Source: Candidatus Gastranaerophilales bacterium
GTDB lineage: Bacteria; Cyanobacteriota; Vampirovibrionia; Gastranaerophilales; Gastranaerophilaceae
Direction of reading: 5' to 3'
Assembly: GCA_928722015.1 (NCBI GenBank)
Contig: CAKMWI010000007.1
Coordinates: 62,001 to 126,000, forward strand
Length of the DNA: 64,000 bases
Made by a program: the position numbers and the translations under genes. Shown here piece by piece: positions 44,225 through 53,595 of the stretch. The notes under the pieces are model-generated. The model was given only the letters and a program-made list of their open reading frames with translations, did not search any database and was not told where the DNA came from. Numbering within the stretch: position 1 is the stretch's first letter; each line of letters starts with the position of its first letter.

Positions 44225-45163
44225 ATGAATAGCGTTGCTGAAAATAAAATTTATACAAAGGAAGAACTATTAGCTCTTTACCATTTACCGTTAGAAGAAT
44301 TATTAAATAAGTCTTCTGAATATATGTCTAATAATGTGGAATTTTGTTCATTAATCAATGCACGAAATGGTAAATGTTCACAAAATTGTAAATATTGTGC
44401 ACAAAGTTCTCACTACTGTACAAATATCGAATCTTATCCGCTGGTTGATATTCAAGAGGTTAAAAATGTTGCACTCGAGGCTAAGGGAAATAAAGTTTCA
44501 CGTTTTGCAATTGTAACAAGTGGAAAAACTCCTGATGAGGGTCGTGATTTTCAAATTGAGCTTGAGATGATAAAAGAAATTAATAAAATAGGTGGTTTAA
44601 AATCTTGTGCATCTATTGGAATTCTGAATGAAGAACAAGCTAAACAACTTGCTCAGAGCGGTTTAAAAAGATTTCATCATAATATAAATACTTGTCGTTC
44701 TTATTATCCGGAAGTTTGTACAACTCATAGTTGGGAGGATAGACTAAATACTTGTAAGCTTGTAAAAAAATATGGTATGGAATTATGCTGTGGTGTAATT
44801 CTGGGGATGGGTGAAAGTATAGAGCAGCGAATTGAAATGGCACTTGAACTTGCGGAAATTCAACCGGATTCAATTCCAATAAATATTCTGATGCCTATTC
44901 CTGAAACTCCGTTTGAAAATTATCACGATAAAATTGATGAAGAAAATGTATTACGAACTATGGCAATTTTTAAGATTACTAATCCTAAGGCGGTAATTCG
45001 TTTTTGCGGAGGTAGAATGAGATTATCTCAGGAAAATCAAGAACTTGCTTTAAAAACGTGCGTTGAAGGAATTCTAATTGGAAATTATTTGACTACTGTT
45101 GGTAAAAATCCTAGTGAAGATATTGAAACAGTTAAAAAGCTCGGAAAAAATCTTTTACATTAG
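44225..45163 (+). CDS. bioB: Biotin synthase
   Basis: 312 residues, radical SAM enzyme inserting sulfur into dethiobiotin. The [4Fe-4S] cysteines are Cys51, Cys55 and Cys58 (GKCSQNCKYCAQ); HHNINTCRSYYPEVCTTHSWEDR carries further cluster residues, and the later INILMPIPETPF is typical. ATG 44225 with AGGGGAT before it is chosen; the in-frame GTG at 44171 adds a hydrophobic tail not found in the family. No other bio gene is present here. Confidence 0.95.
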   Translation: MNSVAENKIYTKEELLALYHLPLEELLNKSSEYMSNNVEFCSLINARNGKCSQNCKYCAQSSHYCTNIESYPLVDIQEVKNVALEAKGNKVSRFAIVTSGKTPDEGRDFQIELEMIKEINKIGGLKSCASIGILNEEQAKQLAQSGLKRFHHNINTCRSYYPEVCTTHSWEDRLNTCKLVKKYGMELCCGVILGMGESIEQRIEMALELAEIQPDSIPINILMPIPETPFENYHDKIDEENVLRTMAIFKITNPKAVIRFCGGRMRLSQENQELALKTCVEGILIGNYLTTVGKNPSEDIETVKKLGKNLLH

Positions 45164-45246
45164 GGCAATGAAATTTTTAAGAGGGCAATTTTTCTTTCTA
45201 AATATCATTAATATAAGTAAGGGATATATTAAATGAGGATTGAATT

Positions 45247-46044
45247 ATGGCTTTCAATGATGGGGGAACTGTTTCAACAGTCAATAAAACTTCAAACACA
45301 AATACACCGTCAATGTTATTAAGACATTCATCAAATAATAAAAAGCAAGAATTATTATTTGATTGGAATAAATCTCAGAGAGAAAATAATTTTTCTAGAT
45401 GGTGTAATTTTGATAATTCAAATATTACTTCAAAGCAATCACTTGATGATACAAAGGGTTACATTAAATTCAGTAGCATTTCGGATAATTTATTTACCCA
45501 AAATTATATATGTAAGACTGACGCTATCCGTGTTGTAAAACCGGTTATTCCTTTTGTAATTAAATCTATAAAGAATAATTCTAATGCAGAAGTAAAGAAA
45601 GTACCTCAATTAAAAACAAAATATCAAACAAATTTTAATGTTGCGAAGAATTTGTTTGACGGAACTGCGGATGATTTAAATTATTGTTTGAAAAATACAA
45701 AACTGGCAGGGATGGGACAAATATTTATTGATGCTCAAAATAAATATGGAATTAATGCATTATTTCTAATGAGTATAGTTAAAGTTGAATCAGGGTACGG
45801 TAATAAACCAATGAAAGGTAAACCGTATAATATTGTTGGTGCTGTCGGGCAAAATCCAAAATCTTATAAAGAGTGCATAGATAAACTTGGAAGTAATTTA
45901 AAGAATAATTATATTGGTTCTAATCTGGAAACTATTGAAAAAATTCGTTCAAAATATTGTAAGTGGAATAAAATTTGGCCGGATAGTATTGCAAACGAGA
46001 TGGGAAGATTATCAAATAAAATTATGGAGCGTTATAAAGAGTAA
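45247..46044 (+). CDS. Glucosaminidase/lysozyme-like protein with long low-complexity N-terminus
   Basis: 265 residues. The C-terminal part (about 155-262) resembles the peptidoglycan glucosaminidase (FlgJ/LytG-like) domain: a helix with AGMGQIFIDAQNKYGINALFLMSIVKVESGYG, where Glu181 is the likely catalytic acid, then NIVGAVG. Residues 1-130 are Asn/Ser/Lys-rich. No signal peptide is visible, so how it would reach the wall is unclear. GAGGA SD before ATG. Enzyme activity is unproven. Confidence 0.7.
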   Translation: MAFNDGGTVSTVNKTSNTNTPSMLLRHSSNNKKQELLFDWNKSQRENNFSRWCNFDNSNITSKQSLDDTKGYIKFSSISDNLFTQNYICKTDAIRVVKPVIPFVIKSIKNNSNAEVKKVPQLKTKYQTNFNVAKNLFDGTADDLNYCLKNTKLAGMGQIFIDAQNKYGINALFLMSIVKVESGYGNKPMKGKPYNIVGAVGQNPKSYKECIDKLGSNLKNNYIGSNLETIEKIRSKYCKWNKIWPDSIANEMGRLSNKIMERYKE

Positions 46045-46090
46045 TCTATTTTAAAAATCTTTCTACCTATTATATGTTAATCTTGGATAG

Positions 46091-47527
46091 TTATAGATTT
46101 TCAAGAGCTGCAATTTTCATATCTTTGAAATCAGGAGTTCTTCCTGTCCAGATTTGTTCTGCTGCAAGAGCCTGATGAATAAACATATCAACTCCGTTAA
46201 CTGTTCTGTAATTATACTTTTGAGCTAGTTTTAAAAGCAGAGTCTTTTTAGGATTATATATCACATCATAAACTAAAGCATCCGGCGGTAATGTGCGTAA
46301 TTCATTTTCTTCTACAGGTGTCATGTCTGCGGCTCTTCCGAGCATACCAATAGGAGTAGTATTTACAAGGATATTTATGTCGGATAAATTACGAATTCTT
46401 TCAATTTGGTATGTGTTAAACTCAACATTTGGAAATGTTTTTCGCAGATAGTTTACCAATTCCAAACTATTAGGCACATTTCTTGTAAACAATTTGATTT
46501 CTTTTATTTGATTTTGAGCTAAAGCTGTGATTGCAGCTCTGGCAGCTCCGCCTGTTCCTAGAATACCTGCAATTTTTCCACATAAAGTAAAATCTTCAGG
46601 TATTGCATTGTTAAATCCTGTTACATCCGTATTATATCCTTTTAATTCTTTTGTGTCAGGATTAATTGTTACTGTATTAATCGCGTTAACAATATCTGCT
46701 GAAGAATCTACTTCATCTAAAAACATTGTTATTGGTAGTTTTAATGGGATTGTAACATTAAATCCATGATAGTTATGGTTTTTTAAATATTTTATTCTAT
46801 CAACTAAAGTATCTGGTGGAGTTTCTAATATTTCATAACTTGCTTTTAAACCCATACTTTTGAATCCGGCATCATGAATATATGTTGATAATGAATGGCC
46901 CAAAGGATACCCAATCAATGCAAATTTACGTGTTGGAGCAGCAATTGAATCCGGTATAAGTTGATTTTCACCATTTACGGATTGTTGTTTGAGAGGTTCT
47001 GAGACCTGAATATTGTTATTGCTTGTGATACTTGAATTTATGTTAGATGGAATGTGCGTTTGTTGGATTGGTTTTGAGTATGTTTCTGGATTGAGGGTCG
47101 GTTGCATAGTTTTTGAGTAATTAGCATTGAAGCTGTTAGAGTAATTGGAATATGTTTGTTCATTTAAGCTGGAGTATGTTGTTGTCCAATTCGAACTTTG
47201 AGAAATATTATTATGTATTTCGTTTTGTTCATTTTTTATATTGTTTATTGTTGTTGTATTTACGTTGGCAGAATAATTGTCAGCGCTTATTGTTTGTGCA
47301 CTGTTAGATTGGTTTTCATTTATATTGTAACTTTCAGAATTGGTAGAGTTTGAAGCTGTATTTAAATTATCATGTGATTCGTAAGAATTAGAAGGATTGC
47401 TGCCTGAGTTATTTTCAGAATTTTTATTTTCAGCTTCCATTTGGGCTTTGAGTTCAGTTAGGGTTATTTGTATCCCCTTTGCTTTCATTTCTTTATAGCG
47501 TGTCAATAATTCTTTACTTACAGCCAT
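46091..47527 (-). CDS. aroE: Shikimate dehydrogenase with ~200-residue N-terminal extension
   Basis: 478 residues against a usual length of about 270-290. The AroE domain starts at about residue 201 (KFALIGYPLGHSLS), with the catalytic Lys263 in NVTIPLKLP, Asp301 in GYNTDVTGFNN and the NADP loop GTGGAARAA. It reduces 3-dehydroshikimate in aromatic amino-acid synthesis. Residues 1-35 form a charged helix (SKELLTRYKEMKAKGIQITL) and 36-198 are Asn/Ser/Gln/Thr-rich and probably disordered. The start has GGATA before ATG and lies 12 nt after topA. Confidence 0.93.
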   Translation of the reverse strand: MAVSKELLTRYKEMKAKGIQITLTELKAQMEAENKNSENNSGSNPSNSYESHDNLNTASNSTNSESYNINENQSNSAQTISADNYSANVNTTTINNIKNEQNEIHNNISQSSNWTTTYSSLNEQTYSNYSNSFNANYSKTMQPTLNPETYSKPIQQTHIPSNINSSITSNNNIQVSEPLKQQSVNGENQLIPDSIAAPTRKFALIGYPLGHSLSTYIHDAGFKSMGLKASYEILETPPDTLVDRIKYLKNHNYHGFNVTIPLKLPITMFLDEVDSSADIVNAINTVTINPDTKELKGYNTDVTGFNNAIPEDFTLCGKIAGILGTGGAARAAITALAQNQIKEIKLFTRNVPNSLELVNYLRKTFPNVEFNTYQIERIRNLSDINILVNTTPIGMLGRAADMTPVEENELRTLPPDALVYDVIYNPKKTLLLKLAQKYNYRTVNGVDMFIHQALAAEQIWTGRTPDFKDMKIAALENL

Positions 47528-47539
47528 AATGTTTATCCT

Positions 47540-49876
47540 TTATGTTTCGTTAGTTTCATTGCCAGTATTTTCAGCTGGAGTTTCTTTTTTATATCCACAT
47601 TTTAGGTTAGAACAAGAGATTACAGTCCCTTTTTTCAGAATTTTTTTGACAAGTAAACTTTCACAATTCGGACATTTTTCACCTGTTGGTTCATTCCATA
47701 ATACAAAATCGCAATCAGGATATTTGTCGCAACCGAAAAATACAGTTCCGCGTTTTGATTTCCTTTCTACAATAGTTCCTTTTCCGCATTTAGGACAAGT
47801 AACTCCTGTAGATTTTCTAAATGGTTTGCGATGTTTGCATTCTTCATTTAGGCATTCCATATATTTTCCGTAAGGACCTGTTTTAAATGTCATATCAGAA
47901 CCGCATAACTCACATTTTTCTTCGCATATTTCTTTTGGTTTTTCGGATGAACCATCAGCATTTGTTGCTTGCTCTTCTTCCATTTCCTGCATAACATTTA
48001 AAGACATTGCTGTTTTGCAATCAGGATAACCTGAACAACCTAAAAACTGTGTTCCTTTTTTGCTTGTTCTTAACACCATTGGTTTTCCGCAATTAGGACA
48101 TGTTACTTTAGTTTCTATGGTAACTTTTTGTGCTGTTTGCATAACAGAATTTACTTCTTCCATAAATGGAGTATAAAAATCTTGAAGAACTTTTACCCAG
48201 GCAGCTTCTTTTTCTGCAATTTTATCCAGTTTTTCTTCCATTCCTGCAGTGAATTTATAATCCATAATATCAGAGAATTGGGTTACAAGTTGTTTTGCAA
48301 CTGTGCGTCCAAGAAGAGTCGGGCGTAAAGCTTTATCTTTTTTTTCTACATATTTTCGGGTTTGGATAACAGTAATTATTGTTGCATAAGTTGATGGACG
48401 TCCTATACCGTGCTCTTCCAAAGCTTTAACCAGTGAGGCTTCATTATATCGCGGAGGTGGTTGGGTAAAATGTTGTTTTGGTTCAACCTTTTTACAAACT
48501 ACTTTATCACCTTTCTCAAGATCCGGAATTTTAGCTCCTGATTCTTTTTCATCTTCTTCAGAATCATTATAAAGGGTTAAAAATCCGTCAAACATAACCT
48601 TACTGGTTCCTGCTTTAAGTGTGTAATCTCCTGAATTTATTTCAATAGATTTATTGGCGATTTCTGCAGGAGCCATTTGTGAAGACATAAATTTTTCCCA
48701 AATTAGTTTATATAATTTGTATTGGTCATTGTCCAGATATTGCTTTATGCTGTCAGGAGTTCTTTCCGGGTATGAAGGACGTATGGCTTCATGCGCATCC
48801 TGAACATTTTGTTTCCCTTTGGCATAAATATTTGGTTCTTTCGGGTAATATTTTTCACCGTAATTTTGCAATATATAGTCATGTGCCATTGTTTGAGCAT
48901 CATCAGATACCCTTACTGAATCTGTTCTCATATATGTAATTAAACCTACTGGTGTTCCGTCTATTTCTATCCCTTCGTATAGTTTTTGGGCAACCTGCAT
49001 TGTTTTCGAAACTCCAAAACCAAGTTTTGAAGATGCTGCGCGTTGCATTGTTGATGTTATAAAAGGCGCAGTTGGTTTTCTTTTGATTGTTTTTTTTGTA
49101 ACTTTAGAGATTTCAAATTCAGTTGTTGGATTAGTAAGATAATCAACAATTTTTTGGGCTTCTTCTTTATTTTTTATTGTTTTTTCAATAGATTTATTTT
49201 TTATTTTAGATAATTCAGCTTCAAAAATTTTTCCATCTTTATCAAGATTTGCATGAATCGACCAATATTCTTGCGGAATAAATTTTTCAATTTCTTCTTC
49301 TCTTTCACAAATCATTCTTAAGGCAACAGACTGGACTCTTCCTGCTGATAGATTTCTGTTTCCTATCTGTTTCCATAGTACAGGACTTAATTTAAAACCT
49401 ACAAGTTTATCTAAAATTTGTCTGGTTTGTTGTGCTTGAACCATATCCATATCAATACTTCTAGGATGCTCTACAGAATATTTTACAGCTTTTGGGGTAA
49501 TTTCATTAAATACAATACGGCATATTTTTTCGTCAGGCACTTTCAATACTTGTCTTACATGCCATGCTATAGCTTCACCTTCACGGTCAGGGTCGGATGC
49601 CAAATATATTTTATCAACTTTTTTTGCCAAATCATTTAATTTTCGTACAACTTGCTGTTTCCCGGGAATAATTTCAAATTTTGGTTCAAAATTATTATTA
49701 ACGTCAAATCCAAGATTTTGTGTTGCAGAATCCTTTGTTGGCAAATTCCTGATATGACCATAGCTTGCCTCAATTTGAAATTCGTTACCCAAAATTTTTT
49801 TTATTGTTTTTGATTTTGCCGGTGATTCGACTATTACTAATGATTTTTCTTTTGTTTTACTTTTTGCTTCTGCCAT
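47540..49876 (-). CDS. topA: DNA topoisomerase I
   Basis: 778 residues, type IA topoisomerase that relaxes negative supercoils. The Toprim domain opens with SLVIVESPAKSKTI and has DPDREGEAIAWH; the active-site Tyr is in GLITYMRTDS. The C-terminus carries four Cys4 zinc ribbons (starting near CPNCGKPMVL, CELCGSDM, CPKCGKGT, CPNCESLL), the last less regular. AAAGG SD. aroE follows at 12 nt. Confidence 0.96.
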   Translation of the reverse strand: MAEAKSKTKEKSLVIVESPAKSKTIKKILGNEFQIEASYGHIRNLPTKDSATQNLGFDVNNNFEPKFEIIPGKQQVVRKLNDLAKKVDKIYLASDPDREGEAIAWHVRQVLKVPDEKICRIVFNEITPKAVKYSVEHPRSIDMDMVQAQQTRQILDKLVGFKLSPVLWKQIGNRNLSAGRVQSVALRMICEREEEIEKFIPQEYWSIHANLDKDGKIFEAELSKIKNKSIEKTIKNKEEAQKIVDYLTNPTTEFEISKVTKKTIKRKPTAPFITSTMQRAASSKLGFGVSKTMQVAQKLYEGIEIDGTPVGLITYMRTDSVRVSDDAQTMAHDYILQNYGEKYYPKEPNIYAKGKQNVQDAHEAIRPSYPERTPDSIKQYLDNDQYKLYKLIWEKFMSSQMAPAEIANKSIEINSGDYTLKAGTSKVMFDGFLTLYNDSEEDEKESGAKIPDLEKGDKVVCKKVEPKQHFTQPPPRYNEASLVKALEEHGIGRPSTYATIITVIQTRKYVEKKDKALRPTLLGRTVAKQLVTQFSDIMDYKFTAGMEEKLDKIAEKEAAWVKVLQDFYTPFMEEVNSVMQTAQKVTIETKVTCPNCGKPMVLRTSKKGTQFLGCSGYPDCKTAMSLNVMQEMEEEQATNADGSSEKPKEICEEKCELCGSDMTFKTGPYGKYMECLNEECKHRKPFRKSTGVTCPKCGKGTIVERKSKRGTVFFGCDKYPDCDFVLWNEPTGEKCPNCESLLVKKILKKGTVISCSNLKCGYKKETPAENTGNETNET

Positions 49877-49928
49877 TTTTAACCTTTTAAAATTTGTTTA
49901 TTATCTTCTTATAAAATCAGACTAATTT

Positions 49929-51020
49929 TTATATTTTTTTGTATCTATCCCCGTTACATTGTTTTATTATGCCCTTAAGCTCCATTGTTGTCAAGTTCAT
50001 AAGTAAATCATCAAGTTTTAGTCCTGTTAAGGTTAATAGTTCATCAACACCTTTGGGTTCTATTGCAATATTTGAAAATATTTTTTCTTCATCAGGGGTT
50101 AGCATTGGTAGTGTTAATTGTTGTTTTGTAGGAATTTCTTTTTTTATTTCCCAATTCAATGCATTTAAAATATCTTCACTTTCGGTTACTAATGTCGCTC
50201 CATTTTTTAATAATTTATAAATTCCCTGAGTATTTGGATTTGAAATTTCTCCAGGAATGCACATGAGTTCCCGTCCTTGTTCAAGTGTTAAATTTGCGGT
50301 AATTAATGCCCCGCTTTTTAAGGATGCCTCTGCAACAAGTGTACCGTAAGATAATCCTGAGACAATTCTGTTTCTTTGCGGAAATCTAAATTTTATAGGT
50401 TCAAATGTTGGATAATATTCTGTTACAACTGCTCCATAACCGTTTTCAATATTCTGATATAGCGTTTTATTACTTGCCGGATATACAAAATCAAAACCGC
50501 TTGCTATAACGCCAATTGTTTTTATGTTGTTTTCAATTGCAGCTGAGTGTGCAACAGTATCAATGCCGGATGCAAGTCCTGATACAATACAAATATCAGT
50601 GTTTTTTAATCCTGAAATGATTTTTTTTAGATTATCTCTTGCATTTGTACTGGCTTTTCTTGAACCTACAATTGCTAAGGTTTTTTCTAAATTGCATTCA
50701 AATAATTTACCTTTATAATATAAAACAGCAGGAGGATTTTCAATATTTTTCAACATTTTTGGATAATTTTCATCTTCAAAAGTTAGAAAATTTATTCCTC
50801 TGGTTTCTACATTTGTAAATGTTCTGTCTATATCAACCTTATCTCGATATTTGAGGAAGTTTTCTGCTTTTTTTGAACTTAATCCATCAATATTTTTAAG
50901 TTCACTTAATGAGGTATTAAATGCAGTTTCAATATTTCCAAAGTAATTGTATAATCGTTGAATAAAACGACTGTCAATTTGTTCAATTGATGAAAATGCA
51001 ATCCAATATTTATTATTCAT
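49929..51020 (-). CDS. dprA: DNA-protecting protein DprA
   Basis: 363 residues. It loads RecA on incoming single-stranded DNA during natural transformation. An N-terminal helix-hairpin-helix region (ELKNIDGLSSKKAENFLKY) is followed by the DprA Rossmann core (LAIVGSRKAS, IVSGLASGIDTVAHSAA, FRFPQRNRIVSGLSYGTLVAEA) and a C-terminal winged helix. It overlaps the upstream TPR gene by 8 nt. Confidence 0.95.
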   Translation of the reverse strand: MNNKYWIAFSSIEQIDSRFIQRLYNYFGNIETAFNTSLSELKNIDGLSSKKAENFLKYRDKVDIDRTFTNVETRGINFLTFEDENYPKMLKNIENPPAVLYYKGKLFECNLEKTLAIVGSRKASTNARDNLKKIISGLKNTDICIVSGLASGIDTVAHSAAIENNIKTIGVIASGFDFVYPASNKTLYQNIENGYGAVVTEYYPTFEPIKFRFPQRNRIVSGLSYGTLVAEASLKSGALITANLTLEQGRELMCIPGEISNPNTQGIYKLLKNGATLVTESEDILNALNWEIKKEIPTKQQLTLPMLTPDEEKIFSNIAIEPKGVDELLTLTGLKLDDLLMNLTTMELKGIIKQCNGDRYKKI

Positions 51021-51792
51021 TGGTACCTTTTTTCTTTTGAATTGTTTCGATTAAGGCCAAGGTATTATCTTTTTCCTGTTGAGGAATATCAAAATTTAAA
51101 TAATCTTGCAGATATTCAATTGCATCATCAAAATCTCCTCTTGCCATAAATAAAATAGCAACTTTTTTATATGGGATAGGAAATTTATTATTGGTGGCAA
51201 TAGATTTTAAGAAGTTTGAAATGGCTTTGTCTATTTCATCATTTGCCTGATAAGCTTCAGCAAGATAGTAATATATCCATTCATTGTCATCTTTATATTC
51301 TAAAACATTTTCAAAGTTTTCTATAGCAGAATCATAATTGCCTAAATCAAAATAAATTTTTGCCAAATCATAATATGCATCATAATTATCAGGTTGTCTG
51401 TCAAGTATATATTCTAATTCATCAACTGCAAGGTCTCTTTTTGCATCTTCCATATAAAATCTTGCAAGGTAATGTCTAAAAATTAAATCATTTGGCATCA
51501 TATCTATTGCATAGGATAATATATTGATTCCTTCACCTAATCGTCCCTGTTTATAATAAATATCAACCAAATTTATGTAGCACTGCGGAATTTGGGGATT
51601 TAATTCTATACATTTAAGATAATTTTTTTCAGCTTTTTCATCATCTCCAATATTTGCATAGCATAGTCCAAGGTTGTTATAAATTTCAGCATTATCTGTT
51701 TCAACTTCCAATATTGAGGTGAATAGGTCTATTGCTCCGTTCCAATCTTGTTTTTTAAAGCATTCTATTGCTTTATCAATTTTTTCTTTCAT
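51013..51792 (-). CDS. TPR-repeat protein (cytoplasmic)
   Basis: 259 residues with about seven TPR units and no signal peptide (MKEKIDKAIECFKKQDWNGA, NLGLCYANIGDDEKAEKNYL, YYDLAKIYFDLGNYDSAIEN). Probably a protein scaffold. It overlaps dprA by 8 nt, and lies between the lpt genes and dprA on the same strand. AAGGGA SD. Confidence 0.85.
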   Translation of the reverse strand: MKEKIDKAIECFKKQDWNGAIDLFTSILEVETDNAEIYNNLGLCYANIGDDEKAEKNYLKCIELNPQIPQCYINLVDIYYKQGRLGEGINILSYAIDMMPNDLIFRHYLARFYMEDAKRDLAVDELEYILDRQPDNYDAYYDLAKIYFDLGNYDSAIENFENVLEYKDDNEWIYYYLAEAYQANDEIDKAISNFLKSIATNNKFPIPYKKVAILFMARGDFDDAIEYLQDYLNFDIPQQEKDNTLALIETIQKKKGTNE

Positions 51793-51825
51793 AATTATCC
51801 CTTTAAATTTTCATCTTGCAGTTAT

Positions 51826-52797
51826 TTATAAGCCTAATGTAACATTATCGTCATTTCCGGAACCTATATTTTTAATAACTGTTCTTGTATTTCCTTCGGC
51901 ATTAAAGCTTTTTGGTTTCATTGTCATTTTTATTCTGTCAGCAAAAATTGTTCTAACTCCCTGAGTTATGCTTGAACGCCCTGTGAAGTAAGCTTCGTTT
52001 GGTTTTGAATCTGCTCCGGGATATAATGTAACTTTCGGTCCAACAGCATAGTAATCCTGATACCATATTCGAACATTCCCGCTGGCATTAAATATACCGC
52101 GTTTTTGGTTGTATTCTTGATAGCTTGATTTTAATGTTAATTTTGAACCGTCGTCCATAGATGCATTTGACGTTGTATTTCCATAAGCTGTCAAATTCCC
52201 TGATACTGCTTCATATACAAATTTATCGGCATAAGATTCATTATTTTGTTGTTTTACTCTTGCATTTCCTATTAAAACAAGTCTTTTTAAATCTCCGTTT
52301 TTATCAGTAGTGATTTGAGCTGAATTTGAGAATGTTTCAATTTCTTTATATAGCATTGTAACTGCACCGGTTGCTGTCATTACGCCTGTTTTTGTATCGT
52401 ATTCCTGAACATCAGAGTTTATAACAACAATAGGTGTTTTCCCTTCAAATACGATTGATTGTGTGTCGCCTTCTGCTCTAACTATTTTAGTAATTAATGA
52501 AACTTTTAAGATATTTGCCTTAACTTCTCTTTTTTTATTTTTTTTAATTTCAAAAGCATAAGGTTTATCATAGAATGTTGCAGTATCAAGTTTTTGGTCT
52601 TGCGTCATATTAACATCTGCACTGTCTCCAACTACTTTTAAATCGTCTACTGTAACTTTTACATTACCATTGAACTTAATTTTATTATCAGCTTCATTAA
52701 AGGTTTGGTTTTTAGATTCAATAATAAGGTCAGATGCTTGTACTGCCACACCTGTTAACAATAATATTGCGACAAGAGCTGTTAATATTTTTTTCAT
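51826..52797 (-). CDS. lptA: LptA-like periplasmic LPS-transport protein
   Basis: 323 residues. A signal peptide (1-21, cut near VQAS) is followed by OstA/LptA beta-jellyroll repeats (NQTFNEADNKIKFNGNVKVT, DVQEYDTKTGVMTATGAVTM, SSYQEYNQKRGIFNASGNVRI). LptA bridges inner and outer membranes for lipid A transport. It is longer than E. coli LptA (about 185 residues) and may hold more repeats. ATG 52797 is used because it begins the signal peptide and follows GAGGATA in the lptC end; ATG 52815 adds six residues. Confidence 0.85.
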   Translation of the reverse strand: MKKILTALVAILLLTGVAVQASDLIIESKNQTFNEADNKIKFNGNVKVTVDDLKVVGDSADVNMTQDQKLDTATFYDKPYAFEIKKNKKREVKANILKVSLITKIVRAEGDTQSIVFEGKTPIVVINSDVQEYDTKTGVMTATGAVTMLYKEIETFSNSAQITTDKNGDLKRLVLIGNARVKQQNNESYADKFVYEAVSGNLTAYGNTTSNASMDDGSKLTLKSSYQEYNQKRGIFNASGNVRIWYQDYYAVGPKVTLYPGADSKPNEAYFTGRSSITQGVRTIFADRIKMTMKPKSFNAEGNTRTVIKNIGSGNDDNVTLGL

Positions 52798-52798
52798 A

Positions 52799-53380
52799 CT
52801 ATTTTTTATCCTCATAAACTTTTGATACAGTATTTCCGCTTATTTTAAAGCTGTTATAGTCCGGGCTGATTACAATTTTGTCTGCTGTGGACAACAATTC
52901 TTTGCCTTTCTGAATTCTAATGTGTCCTTCTGCAACAATTGGTGAATGTGAATTTAGCCAGTGCAGTTTATCAGCTTTTAATGTAATTCCGTCTTTCAAG
53001 ACAATAAATGTATCTTTATATAAAGTAATATCCCCTTCTTTTGAGTTATATGTTCCTTTTGAAGATTCAAAACTCATAGAAACTTCATTATCCTTATAAA
53101 AATTACCAATTACTTTATTTAATTGAGCAATTCCTTTGGCACTATCCCACTTACCGGTTTCACCGTATATTTCCCAGTATTTTTGTTCATTTTTTGTCTC
53201 TGTTAAAATTATACCCTGTACAACTGCTTCTTGTTGGTCGCCTTGAGCTTCCAATTGTTTTCTGTTGAAATCATGTGTGATAATTCCGGCAGTAATAAAT
53301 GCCCATGCTAATATTCCGCCAAGAGCCAATAATACCAGTACATATAACCGCTTCTTTTTTGGTAATTCTTTCCAGTTCAT
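52799..53380 (-). CDS. lptC: LptC-like inner-membrane LPS-transport protein
   Basis: 193 residues. One N-terminal span (about 12-31) is followed by a periplasmic domain of LptC type (VVQGIILTETKNEQKYWEIYG, GTYNSKEGDITLYKDTFIVL, EGHIRIQKGKELLS). LptC hands LPS from the LptBFG transporter to LptA; the lptA gene follows by 1 nt. The mRNA is probably leaderless. Confidence 0.85.
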   Translation of the reverse strand: MNWKELPKKKRLYVLVLLALGGILAWAFITAGIITHDFNRKQLEAQGDQQEAVVQGIILTETKNEQKYWEIYGETGKWDSAKGIAQLNKVIGNFYKDNEVSMSFESSKGTYNSKEGDITLYKDTFIVLKDGITLKADKLHWLNSHSPIVAEGHIRIQKGKELLSTADKIVISPDYNSFKISGNTVSKVYEDKK

Positions 53381-53387
53381 AACATGA

Positions 53388-53396
53388 ATTTTAGCA
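53388..53396 (-). promoter_or_regulatory. Extended -10 promoter, leaderless start (lptC)
   Basis: On the minus strand TGC-TAAAAT ends 7 nt before the ATG at 53380, with no SD. Confidence 0.5.
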
Positions 53397-53554
53397 CAAA
53401 ATAAGAAAAGGGAATAGTAAAATAATCAAATAAAAATATAACATCTTTACATTTTATTTTTTTGTTTTTGTGTTTATAATTGCTTTCTTCTATCTTGTAT
53501 AACGTAAAGAATTCAACATTCCTTAATAATTAATCTTATTCTGTTCTTTTGTAA

Positions 53555-53560
53555 TATAAT
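53555..53560 (+). promoter_or_regulatory. Probable dapA promoter (-10)
   Basis: TATAAT about 35 nt before the dapA ATG, with a leader that contains GAGGG as SD. No lysine riboswitch structure is evident in the 215-nt gap. Confidence 0.5.
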
Positions 53561-53595
53561 AAAATTGACAGACTAGGGAAATAGAGGGTATTTAT

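Noticed and set aside
53381..53595. Lysine riboswitch before dapA
   Set aside because: The 215-nt gap is A/T-rich with no recognisable lysine aptamer core; a simple promoter and SD explain it.
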